Shown here one piece after another: positions 7,792 to 15,369 of a stretch of DNA of 64,000 nt (positions within the stretch are counted from its first letter, which is position 1; each line of letters starts with the position of its first letter). The position numbers were made by a program, and so were the translations under genes. The stretch lies in NCBI RefSeq assembly GCF_017745215.1, contig NZ_JAGHZV010000011.1, positions 1-64,000 on the forward strand. Direction: 5' to 3'. The notes below the pieces were generated by a model that saw only the letters and a list, made by a program, of their open reading frames with translations, was not told the origin of the DNA and made no database searches. The stretch is from Sphingomonas sp. Lineage in GTDB: Bacteria > Pseudomonadota > Alphaproteobacteria > Sphingomonadales > Sphingomonadaceae.

Positions 7792-8540
7792 GCTGTTTCC
7801 AGGCTCTTATCCCCATTGATCGGCCTCTCCCAGAAGGACCGCCAGGGCGTCACGCGAGTGAGGCGGACATTGGCCGCCGTATTCATGCCGCGCCGCCACA
7901 TGCGATCGTTCCACATGCGTCCATGCAGCACATTGGGATCTTCTCGGTCACGCACGATCCAGGCAGCACCTTTGAAGCAGTTGGTATCGCTCGGTGTATC
8001 GGTCTCGTTCTGTTGCTCGAAAATATAGGCGAGGCCGTGCTTGCCCTGCCGGCCGCGGAACGGCTCGACGACGATCGTGTCCGACTGCTTGATCGGCCCG
8101 TCGCCGTCCGGGTTCCAGACCTCCATGTCCATGCTGACCCACCCTTGCGTGATCTTCGCCCGTAACCGGCTGGTCTGGAGGGGCGGCAGAACATCAGACG
8201 GGCACAGGCGCATGTCGAGTGTGACCGTGGAATCCATTGCAGCGTCAAGGATCGCCTCGATCCGCGAGAAATTGGACTCGAGCTCGACGATCCACTCGCC
8301 CGACAAATCCGGATAGAACCAGCGGTTGAGCGGCGGCACGAGCTTCCAAAGCAGCTTCCAGGCGGGGGTCAGGAAGAAAAGCGCTACCACGCCCTGAATG
8401 ACGAGCACTACCCAGCTGTTGGTCGGCGACAGCCCGATTGCCTTCAGGCTGGGAGAAACAGCGTTCAAACCTATCAACAGGAAAATCGCCAGCCAGGCGA
8501 CCGGCACTGCCAAAAAAGTAGGGGGGAGCATCTTGAACAT
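7788..8540 (-). CDS. cap15: Cap15-like CBASS effector (2TM plus beta-rich domain), second copy
   Basis: A 250-aa protein with two N-terminal membrane helices (about residues 8-30 and 43-62), then LNRWFYPDLSGEWIVELES, matching the same element in the 201-aa protein. The domain is about 50 residues longer than in the first copy and ends in a charged tail. It is the first gene of the cassette, starting 80 bp from the divergent CD-NTase, with the DisA_N-like gene overlapping its stop (ATGA). The two copies share architecture but are clearly different in sequence, so this is not a recent duplication. It is probably a membrane-disrupting effector. The exact ligand cannot be told. Confidence 0.7.
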   Translation of the reverse strand: MFKMLPPTFLAVPVAWLAIFLLIGLNAVSPSLKAIGLSPTNSWVVLVIQGVVALFFLTPAWKLLWKLVPPLNRWFYPDLSGEWIVELESNFSRIEAILDAAMDSTVTLDMRLCPSDVLPPLQTSRLRAKITQGWVSMDMEVWNPDGDGPIKQSDTIVVEPFRGRQGKHGLAYIFEQQNETDTPSDTNCFKGAAWIVRDREDPNVLHGRMWNDRMWRRGMNTAANVRLTRVTPWRSFWERPINGDKSLETA

Positions 8541-8620
8541 ATGATGAACGAGCCTACGTCATTCAGGGGGGAGGAGCAACAAGCACCACTGAAGCCGCGT
8601 AGCGGTCGGGGAGGCAAGAT

Positions 8621-9799
8621 ATGGGGTTTCTCGCGCGTACAAGCGCATTGTTCGTCGGCGCTTCGCGCTTCCAGAGCTATCATGAAGCCTTGCTGGTCGA
8701 GGACGACCGCGAGGCCGCGCTCAGGAGCGCGCAGCGGGAGATTCGCCAGACGCTGCGCGAAGCGGCCCGCAAGATCCCGCTCGAAGGCCGTTTCTGGCGC
8801 GGCCGGTTCGTGACGGTTGCGGCAAGCCAGCGGCCGTCGATCGTACCCAAGTTCAAGACGCAAGGATCGGTGGACTATGATCTGCTGGTCGAGCCCTGGC
8901 ACCTGCCGCCCCAGCAAATCGACCTGGACGATGGGGTCTACTTCAACGTCGAGTATCTCGATAGCGGCGAGCCTGCGCTGGTCGCCGAAGCGCTTTACCA
9001 GTTCATCGAAGAAGCGCTGGGGCCACTTTGCAAGGCGCGTGGCTGGTACATGCCCGAGAAGGATTGCTGCGTCCGCGTCCAGATCGCGCGCGATGCCCAC
9101 ATCGATCTGCCGATCTATTCGGCGCCTCGGCGAGTGACCGAGGCGATCGCATTCCAGGCGCAGGATACCGCGCTCGCGAAGCGTTCGGGCGAACGCTATG
9201 AGCGCCTGCCCTCTGACAAGATCATGCTGGCCTATCGCGACGGGACCTGGACCCAGTCCGATCCTCTGCGCATGAAGGATTGGGTTGAGGCATGCGTTAC
9301 GCGCTATGGCCCGGACTTCCGGCGGGTGTGCCGCTATCTCAAGGGCTGGCGCGACCAGCGCTGGGCGAAGCCCTGCCTGACTTCCATCACGCTCATGGTC
9401 GCTATCGAGAAGGCACTCGGTATGCTGAACGGCGGGCACCGGGCACTTCCAGATGATCATCTTCTCTACGAGGTGGCTCAGCGCCTGCCCGGGATCCTGC
9501 GCGGCGAGCTGCTCAACCCGGTCTTCCCCGGGCAGCGCATCATTCTCAACGATTGGTCCCCGGAGGACCGTGATGCGGTCATCGGCAGCGCCGAGGCGTT
9601 GGCAGCGGACCTGCACTCGGCGTTGAAGGGCACGCATGACGCAACGCTAGTGGTTGAGAGCCTTAGACGTGCGCTCGGCACCCGCATCCCCTATCGTCCC
9701 GACGCTGTGGAGATGATGCCGACCATCGCAGCCACGGTGGCGGCGGAGCGTCCGGCGAAGGTTGCTTCTCCTGCGGTGAGCGCCTCCACCTCCGGATGA
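8621..9799 (+). CDS. cdnA: CBASS CD-NTase (DncV-like cyclic-oligonucleotide synthase)
   Basis: A 392-aa enzyme that makes a cyclic di- or oligonucleotide alarm signal on phage infection. The catalytic core is plain: TQGSVDYD (Gly82-Ser83), IDLDDGVYF with metal-binding Asp101 and Asp103, and HIDLPIY with Asp162. The PPQQIDLDDG context is that of the DncV (clade A) group. It ends in ...STSG; a C-terminal glycine fits Cap2, which joins the CD-NTase C-terminus to target proteins in type II systems. GGGAGG lies 8 bp before ATG. Its stop overlaps the cap2 start (ATGA). Product chemistry cannot be read from sequence. Clade is my estimate; CD-NTase identity is secure. Confidence 0.92.
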   Translation: MGFLARTSALFVGASRFQSYHEALLVEDDREAALRSAQREIRQTLREAARKIPLEGRFWRGRFVTVAASQRPSIVPKFKTQGSVDYDLLVEPWHLPPQQIDLDDGVYFNVEYLDSGEPALVAEALYQFIEEALGPLCKARGWYMPEKDCCVRVQIARDAHIDLPIYSAPRRVTEAIAFQAQDTALAKRSGERYERLPSDKIMLAYRDGTWTQSDPLRMKDWVEACVTRYGPDFRRVCRYLKGWRDQRWAKPCLTSITLMVAIEKALGMLNGGHRALPDDHLLYEVAQRLPGILRGELLNPVFPGQRIILNDWSPEDRDAVIGSAEALAADLHSALKGTHDATLVVESLRRALGTRIPYRPDAVEMMPTIAATVAAERPAKVASPAVSASTSG

Positions 9800-11439
9800 A
9801 CGCGCCCGATCCGATCTGGACGATCCATGCGACCCTCACCGCCAAGGGGTTCACCTATATAGGCCCGCCTGCCACCTATCAGGGCCCTATCAAGGTCCAT
9901 GGCAAGACGGTGACCGTCGAGGCAGCGTTCTCCGACCCGAGCTTCGCGACCTTGCCCGTCGTCCGTCTCGTCGAAGGCGCCGCACTCGGTGACCGGCAGA
10001 TCGCCCACCTGCTGGTCGGGGGCGGCATCTGCTACACCGACGAAGGCGGACTGGTGCTCGACCTCTATGATCCGGGCGGCGCCGCCCTTCGCGTCCTCGA
10101 CGAAGCAGCAAAGGCACTGGAGCGATCCTTCGGCGCCAGGTCGAGCCATGAATTCGACAATGAGCTCGCGGCCTATTGGCGCGGCCGCTATTTCTATTCG
10201 GCGCTATCGCTGCCGAGCTCGCCCGCGATTGTCGCCGCCGATATCGTCAAGCTGGGGACAGGAAAACCGTTGGGGCTTGTGCTGGTGGCGCGGGGTGCCT
10301 GGCAAGCCAAGGGGAATACACGCGAGCAGGCCACCGTGCTCGTTTTCGACCGGCCGCTTCGTCACGCCGATGGCTTTCCGCCGGAACGGCTCGACCAAGC
10401 CATTGCCTATATCGCGGGCCAGGAGAATCCGCCGCCCGGCTGGCGGGCAGCGGTCCTCGATGCCTCCGCACGGCTCGAGGACATTCTTTTAGCAGCCCCC
10501 AATGCCATCGTCGGCTGGCGATCCAGGCTGGAGGGGACGCTCGCGCTCATCCATGCCAAGCCCAAGGGCTTTCGCCCGAATTTCCTGCGGGCAACGCTTG
10601 CCTCGAGAACCAAGGAAGTCATGCTCAAACATGAATCGGCAACGGAAGCGGATTTGCGCTTTTGCGTTGGCCGCAATCTGGATGGACGCACCGGCCTGAT
10701 CGGAAAGCGGGTCGCCTTGATCGGGTGCGGCACGATCGGCGGCTATCTGGCGCACCTTCTCGTCCAGAACGGCGCGGGCTGCGATGCCCCCCTTACGCTT
10801 TACGATCCCGATACCCTCAAGCCGGGGAATCTGGGGCGCCATGTGCTCGGTTTCGGCGATCTTGCCAGGCCGAAGGCCGAAGCGCTCGCGGCGTTCGTGC
10901 AGGGCTTTCATCCCGATGTCGATGTCACCTATCGTCAAGGTAACGCGCTCGCCGATTGGGACGCTCTGGCGCGATGCGACCTGGTCATCGATGCAACCGG
11001 CGACGCCAATGTGTCCACTGCTCTGAATGACCTCTATTTGAGGGCGAGACGGGACGGCCAGCAACTGGCCCTGCTCCACGCGTGGGTTTTCGGCAACGGC
11101 GTTGCCGGCCAGTCCTTCCTGAACCTAGGCGACGAACTCGCCTGTTATCGCTGCCTGCGTGCCGGCTTTGGAGGGCAATGGCGATACAATCCGATGCGAG
11201 ATCCGGATGCGGAGGTGCGCCGGGCGCCGGCGCACTGCGGCGAAGGTGGTTATGTCCCCTTTCCGTCCGATGCCCCGGTCGCAGCGGCGGCACTGGCCGT
11301 GCGCGCGGCGGTCGATTGGGCGGGCGGCGAGCCTGGCCATCGGCTGCGCACCACGATCGTCGACCCTGTGCATGGCCGGGACCGGCTTGCCTGGGTGTCA
11401 CCGACTCCACTGGCCCAATGCGCAGCCTGTAGCGGGTGA
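9796..11439 (+). CDS. cap2: Cap2, CBASS E2-E1 fusion conjugating enzyme
   Basis: A 547-aa fusion. Residues 1-130 form an E2-like domain with the probable catalytic Cys79 in GGGICYTDEGGLVLDLYDP. After a linker domain comes a ThiF/E1 adenylation domain with GCGTIGG at 310-316 (nucleotide loop). The likely E1 cysteine is Cys481 in CGEGGYVPF, and a zinc site can be drawn from Cys450/Cys453 and Cys542/Cys545. Cap2 adenylates the CD-NTase C-terminus and conjugates it to targets, priming second-messenger synthesis. The gene overlaps cdnA and cap3 by 4 bp at each end. Length and order match type II CBASS. Confidence 0.92.
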   Translation: MNAPDPIWTIHATLTAKGFTYIGPPATYQGPIKVHGKTVTVEAAFSDPSFATLPVVRLVEGAALGDRQIAHLLVGGGICYTDEGGLVLDLYDPGGAALRVLDEAAKALERSFGARSSHEFDNELAAYWRGRYFYSALSLPSSPAIVAADIVKLGTGKPLGLVLVARGAWQAKGNTREQATVLVFDRPLRHADGFPPERLDQAIAYIAGQENPPPGWRAAVLDASARLEDILLAAPNAIVGWRSRLEGTLALIHAKPKGFRPNFLRATLASRTKEVMLKHESATEADLRFCVGRNLDGRTGLIGKRVALIGCGTIGGYLAHLLVQNGAGCDAPLTLYDPDTLKPGNLGRHVLGFGDLARPKAEALAAFVQGFHPDVDVTYRQGNALADWDALARCDLVIDATGDANVSTALNDLYLRARRDGQQLALLHAWVFGNGVAGQSFLNLGDELACYRCLRAGFGGQWRYNPMRDPDAEVRRAPAHCGEGGYVPFPSDAPVAAAALAVRAAVDWAGGEPGHRLRTTIVDPVHGRDRLAWVSPTPLAQCAACSG

Positions 11440-11912
11440 GTGCGTCGCTGATCCTTTTCGAGGAAGCGGTTATGGCGTCACTGATTGCGGATGTTGCGCA
11501 TCTTGGCGGCCACGAGGAGCGTGGTGGCATTCTGCTTGGGAGCCGGCGCGGCGCGCACTTTCATGTTGTGGACGCCACCCTGCCGATGATCGGAGACCGG
11601 GGTTCGCGCTTCGCTTTCCGGCGGGGACGGGCGGGGCATAGCGAAATCGCTCGCAAGCGTTGGCTGCAGTCTCGCCACGTCGTCGACTGGCTGGGCGAGT
11701 GGCACTCGCATCCGCAAGCGATTCCCACCCCCTCGAGCATTGATCTGCACAGCTGGCGTCGAATCACTGACCGGCGCCACGCGCCAATGCTCTTTCTGAT
11801 CCTTGGCTATCAAGCGTCCTGGATCGGCGTGATGCAGCCCGGCTGCACGCAGCCGACCGTATTTGCCGAACGAGAACGCTCCCCGGCCGGAATCGGCTTC
11901 GCACCAGCTTAG
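11436..11912 (+). CDS. cap3: Cap3, CBASS JAMM-family deconjugating protease
   Basis: A 158-aa JAB/MPN-domain protein. The zinc motif is complete: Glu28 in HEERGG, His90 and His92 in EWHSHP, then Ser100-x-x-Asp103 (HxHx7SxxD). In type II CBASS, Cap3 removes CD-NTase from its conjugates and so opposes Cap2. It is the last gene of the plus-strand operon and overlaps the cap2 stop. The frame starts at ATG directly in the overlap. No inactivating change is visible. Confidence 0.93.
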   Translation: MSASLILFEEAVMASLIADVAHLGGHEERGGILLGSRRGAHFHVVDATLPMIGDRGSRFAFRRGRAGHSEIARKRWLQSRHVVDWLGEWHSHPQAIPTPSSIDLHSWRRITDRRHAPMLFLILGYQASWIGVMQPGCTQPTVFAERERSPAGIGFAPA

Positions 11913-12218
11913 TAGCAACAAGATGTCGCCTTTTGGGATCGCCGAGTGGTAGGGCTGAACTACCGAACTGGGGCGCAAAGCGGTCGTACCCGGCGTGGTA
12001 GCCCCGCGTGCATTAGGTCGGCTTGCCAGCGCCTCAGACGTTGAAATCCCAAGAAAATTCGGTCGTGGAGACGGCAGCCTCTTTTGGGCGACTGCGCTAA
12101 TCATCTAATTTTCTCAACCACATGCGGCCCGACCGACGGCGGCGCTTTTATCTTGCCGTCAATCCGATCGTACTCCAGGCAACAAGCGGCAGAGACATGT
12201 CGGGAGGGTAAAAGCCGT
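11913..12218. other. Intergenic, no gene recognised
   Basis: 306 bp between the convergent cap3 and MNT-HEPN genes. I see no open frame with protein-like composition and no clear terminator. Confidence 0.5.
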
Positions 12219-13118
12219 TCAGTCCGCGGCCAAACGGCGCTCGCAAACCTCGCGGACCAGCGCCTGAAGTGCCGCTACACGCTCAGCGAGCCAGCGCAGC
12301 TCATCGTCACGGATTTGATAGTGCGGGGAGTAGCGGGCGTTCACATAAGCTTGCCGCAGCAACTCGAAACAACGCCGGCTAAACTTGTCCGCGCGGGGCC
12401 ACGCCGCGATCAGTTCCGGTGCAACCTCCTCCGCATGCGAGCGAAGGAAGTTCAGCTTGTGGGACTTGGGGCTGTAGAGGGTCAGGACGAGCAGGACGCA
12501 ATGGTAGAAGCGCTCGCTTGCCTGATGGAGCAGGAAGGCCGCCAGATTTCGATCGCCGTCATTGATCGCGTAGCCGGCGTTACGAGCGAAGCCACCGGCG
12601 CTATCGAACCATTCGTCGAAATACTTCTGAGCCTCGGCCCTCGCCTCCTCAGGCGGCAGGTCACGCGGCTGCGCGAACGGAAAACCCTCAGCCTCGTACA
12701 GCGCGATCCCTTGGGCGACGATGTCCTTGAAGAAGGGCCGCCCCTTCTCGAGCTGGGCGTTCACATCGGTCAGGGAGTGGACGATGAAATTGACCGGGGC
12801 GCTCAACGCCTGGTTGATCGTCGTATCGCGCATCAACCGGTCCTCGGCGGCCGACCAGAATTCAAACTCGGTCAACCGCTCATCGTTGACGACGATGAGG
12901 ATGTCGTAATCGGACTGATAGCCGCCGATCGGATCGTCCACCCAGTCACCGCGCGCGAACGAGCCGTAGAGCACGATCTTGAAGATGCGCCCGGCCTTCT
13001 TCCACGCCTTGGTCCCCAGTGCGTGCGCGGCCTCGAACTCCTCAAACAGCACACGCACGACATGGGCGAGTTCACGCTGCCGGGATGCGGGAAGGTGATC
13101 GAGAGAAGTTCGCAACAT
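12219..13118 (-). CDS. Nucleotidyltransferase-HEPN fusion protein
   Basis: A 299-aa protein with a minimal nucleotidyltransferase domain: YGSFARGDW with Gly52-Ser53, then SDYDILI with Asp70 and Asp72. It is fused to an all-helical HEPN-type domain (about 155-290). Arg262 and His266 (RYSPH) are a possible HEPN Rx4-6H-like pair, although the spacing is short. Separate MNT and HEPN genes form toxin-antitoxin pairs in which the MNT AMPylates the HEPN RNase; here both are in one chain. It lies 60 bp after the sigma-4-like gene and may be co-transcribed with it. A defence or toxin role is inferred from family and location. Confidence 0.8.
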   Translation of the reverse strand: MLRTSLDHLPASRQRELAHVVRVLFEEFEAAHALGTKAWKKAGRIFKIVLYGSFARGDWVDDPIGGYQSDYDILIVVNDERLTEFEFWSAAEDRLMRDTTINQALSAPVNFIVHSLTDVNAQLEKGRPFFKDIVAQGIALYEAEGFPFAQPRDLPPEEARAEAQKYFDEWFDSAGGFARNAGYAINDGDRNLAAFLLHQASERFYHCVLLVLTLYSPKSHKLNFLRSHAEEVAPELIAAWPRADKFSRRCFELLRQAYVNARYSPHYQIRDDELRWLAERVAALQALVREVCERRLAAD

Positions 13119-13178
13119 CGTGTCGGAATCTGTGGCATGCGCGGACGCGAAGGCAAGGCCTATCGCGTCCGCGTCTGT

Positions 13179-13409
13179 TCAATCGCCGGAGCTCGCGCGG
13201 ACCAGCCCGGACATCGCCCGCGCGATATGCTCCTGAACTTCGCCCACGCTGATCCCCAGCCGCTCGGCGATCTCGGGATAGCCCAGGCCGTCCAGCCGGT
13301 GCAGCAGGAACACCTCGCGAGTGACGGCATCCATGCCTCGCAGCGCATGCTCCATCCGCGCCAGGACCGGATCGACTGGCTTGGCGCGGCGCCAGAACTT
13401 CCACCGCAT
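13179..13409 (-). CDS. Sigma-70 region 4-like helix-turn-helix protein
   Basis: A 76-aa protein. Residues 28-70 read as a region-4 helix-turn-helix (TREVFLLHRLDGLGYPEIAERL, then GISVGEVQEHIARAM), as in ECF sigma factors but without region 2, so it cannot be a complete sigma factor. I chose the start at MRWKFWRR because a strong GGAAGGA site lies just before it and the upstream sequence is low-complexity. It may be an accessory regulator for the following MNT-HEPN gene or other island genes; that is inference. Confidence 0.72.
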   Translation of the reverse strand: MRWKFWRRAKPVDPVLARMEHALRGMDAVTREVFLLHRLDGLGYPEIAERLGISVGEVQEHIARAMSGLVRASSGD

Positions 13410-13884
13410 TTCCTTCCTCCTTCCTTCAACCACACCGGCCCCGGAAAAGGGGGTGGGCGGCAAGGAGCGGACCGGCAGTCCTGCCGATGGAGACGGGCCG
13501 CACCCGCAGGGCCGCAGCGCAGCGAAGGACCCGGGCATCGCCCGGGTTGCGGCACGTCGTGGCAGGACTAGAGGGTAGCGACGCCCACCCCCTTGGCCGA
13601 GGCCGCGACGAGCGCCATCGCGCAGCGATGTCCGCATGCCGGATCGAAGATCCGGCTAAGCGTCAGTGATCGTCACCCGAATGGGCCGAGGCGCGCAGCG
13701 ACTCGGCGGCGCTACGCGCCGTAGAGCACGATAGAGCGATAGCGCTAGACGCCGAGGGACATGTCCGCTCGCCTCGGAGTTACGCCACAATCTGTTTTCC
13801 TATCCGGGACTTCGATAGGCCCGGAGATCGCTTGCGGAACCGATAGCGACAAGCGACGCCCAGGCTTTGACCAGAGGCCCAACC
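13410..13884. other. Intergenic, no gene recognised
   Basis: 475 bp between the divergent sigma-4-like and AlpA-like genes. It contains several short GC-rich palindromic stretches (for example GGCGCTACGCGCC near 13708) but nothing I can name. It presumably holds both promoters. Confidence 0.5.
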
Positions 13885-14085
13885 ATGACCGAACCCTTCG
13901 ACAGGATGCTTCGCCTCAACACAGTCCTCGACCGGACCGGCCTGAGCCGCTCAACCCTGTACCGAAAAATGCAGGACGGCAGCTTTCCCAAACAAGTGCC
14001 AATCAGCACCCGTTGCGCGGCGTGGCGAGAGTCTGCGATTAACGAGTGGCTGCGTAATCCGAAGTACTATTGCGAGAAACGGTGA
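13885..14085 (+). CDS. AlpA-family helix-turn-helix regulator
   Basis: A 66-aa protein of the AlpA/excisionase-like type: FDRMLRLNTVLDRTGLSRSTLYRKMQDGSFPKQV is followed by AAWRESAINEWL, the usual winged helix-turn-helix form. These proteins regulate integrase expression or act in excision of prophages and islands. I start at ATG 13885 (MTEPFD) rather than an upstream TTG. An integrase in the same element, at 17847, fits a role in island excision or control. No other phage genes are present. Confidence 0.82.
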   Translation: MTEPFDRMLRLNTVLDRTGLSRSTLYRKMQDGSFPKQVPISTRCAAWRESAINEWLRNPKYYCEKR

Positions 14086-14487
14086 CAGAGTAGTCTGCCG
14101 GTCTCTCGTGTGGCCAATGGTTTCCGAGCAACCGCGTTAATAGCGAAGGCTGTGCCCCACCCGCGACGCCGAATTGAATCGAGGCGCCACGACCGCTCGG
14201 CAGCTTCGCCTCTGATGACTCCGCGTCTTAGCTGTTGAGAGGCACTTCAGGCCCATGGTGTACGAACAACAACATTGGCCTTCGACCACCCTTGCGAATG
14301 AAAGAGCAGTATGTCTATCGTTAAGCGGGGGGGGGTATAATGACGGGCAATAAGTACGGTCGCATCGTTGGCGCTCAAGTCGATGTGAAGGAGAGAGCGC
14401 GGATCGCACCCTGGCGTCCGGCAAGCTCATGATCGTTGTTCGTGATTCAAAGCGGGTGACGCCCCTAAGCTCACACTACGCACTTTC
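14086..14487. other. Intergenic with a 9-G tract
   Basis: 402 bp before the zinc-ribbon gene, without a credible coding frame. A run of nine G's (14327-14335) lies about 150 bp upstream of that gene's start. It could vary promoter spacing by slippage, but it is not next to a recognisable -10/-35 pair. Confidence 0.45.
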
Positions 14488-15369
14488 ATGACCGCTAACG
14501 TGCAGCAAATCGCTCCACTGCCCAAGTGTACTTGCGGCAATGACATACCCATTCCCGCGCTCAACTGCGTAGTCTGTGGTCGAAGCGCCGGCTTCCCAAA
14601 CGTTCGCTACGCCGGACGACCGGAAGAACGGGCTGCGCTCGAGCGACGTCTCGCAGACGCGCGTATTTCTGCAGCCGCGAGAGGGAGCCTTGAGCGGCTT
14701 GAAGCTTTGGGGCTGGCGGTCACCGGGTCCAAAGCGGTGGTGAGTCGCACCCAAGGTGACTTGGATGACATGCTTAAAGGGGACGGCAAGCTAATGCAGG
14801 CTTACTTCCCCGCCGTCAGAGCCGGCCTGCGCGTCCCGCAAAACAACGAGTTTGATCCAAACCGCGACGCGAACGACAGCCGGATCAATCCGCACTTCTA
14901 CGACAAGCTTCACTTCGGCGCGTTGACCCTCGACGGTCAGGGCGTACCCCATTATGGGCCCTTCGCAATCACTCTTAGAACCGAGATGATCAGCAACCGA
15001 GCAACGTTGTTCGAGGAGAATCCCGTCAAGTTCAACGAGGACCACCCTCCCGGACGGAACAAGCCTGTGCCGTATGGGTATCGCTCGGTATGGGACGAAC
15101 GGAACAAGCTTGCGATGGCGAAGCTACAGCCCAAGATTGATCCGGAGACAGCCGATTCGGAATTCGCCGACCTGCTGCTCGAAAAAACCGACGCTCCGGA
15201 TGGCTTTTCCGATTTCATAGAGGTGCATATCTATGGTGACGTGCACCCCCGAGCGTTCGAGCATATCATGGCCGAAGTTCCACAGGATGATCTGGACAAG
15301 CTATTATGGGATAGAATGAAGGGACGCCTCAACCACTTCGGAATCAGCTACCAGGAAAACGCTACATGA
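14488..15369 (+). CDS. Unrecognised zinc-ribbon protein, possible ADP-ribosyltransferase-like domain
   Basis: A 293-aa protein. The N-terminus has four cysteines in zinc-ribbon spacing (Cys14, Cys16, Cys27, Cys30). The rest is a globular domain that I do not recognise. It holds HYGPFAITLR (about 155-164), NRATLFEENPVKF (170-182) and FIEVHIYGDVHP (243-254). The order Tyr-Gly, Arg-x-Thr, Glu-x-His/Gln-x-x-Gly vaguely resembles ADP-ribosyltransferase toxins with an ExQ-h-G motif; this is speculative. It overlaps the following TPR gene by 4 bp (ATGA), so the two form a unit. Base composition is lower in GC than the host flanks. Confidence 0.6.
   Translation: MTANVQQIAPLPKCTCGNDIPIPALNCVVCGRSAGFPNVRYAGRPEERAALERRLADARISAAARGSLERLEALGLAVTGSKAVVSRTQGDLDDMLKGDGKLMQAYFPAVRAGLRVPQNNEFDPNRDANDSRINPHFYDKLHFGALTLDGQGVPHYGPFAITLRTEMISNRATLFEENPVKFNEDHPPGRNKPVPYGYRSVWDERNKLAMAKLQPKIDPETADSEFADLLLEKTDAPDGFSDFIEVHIYGDVHPRAFEHIMAEVPQDDLDKLLWDRMKGRLNHFGISYQENAT

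Noticed and set aside
12084..13571. 495-codon plus-strand frame opposite the MNT-HEPN and sigma-4-like genes
   Set aside because: Composition is antisense-like and it spans two recognisable minus-strand genes and their gap.
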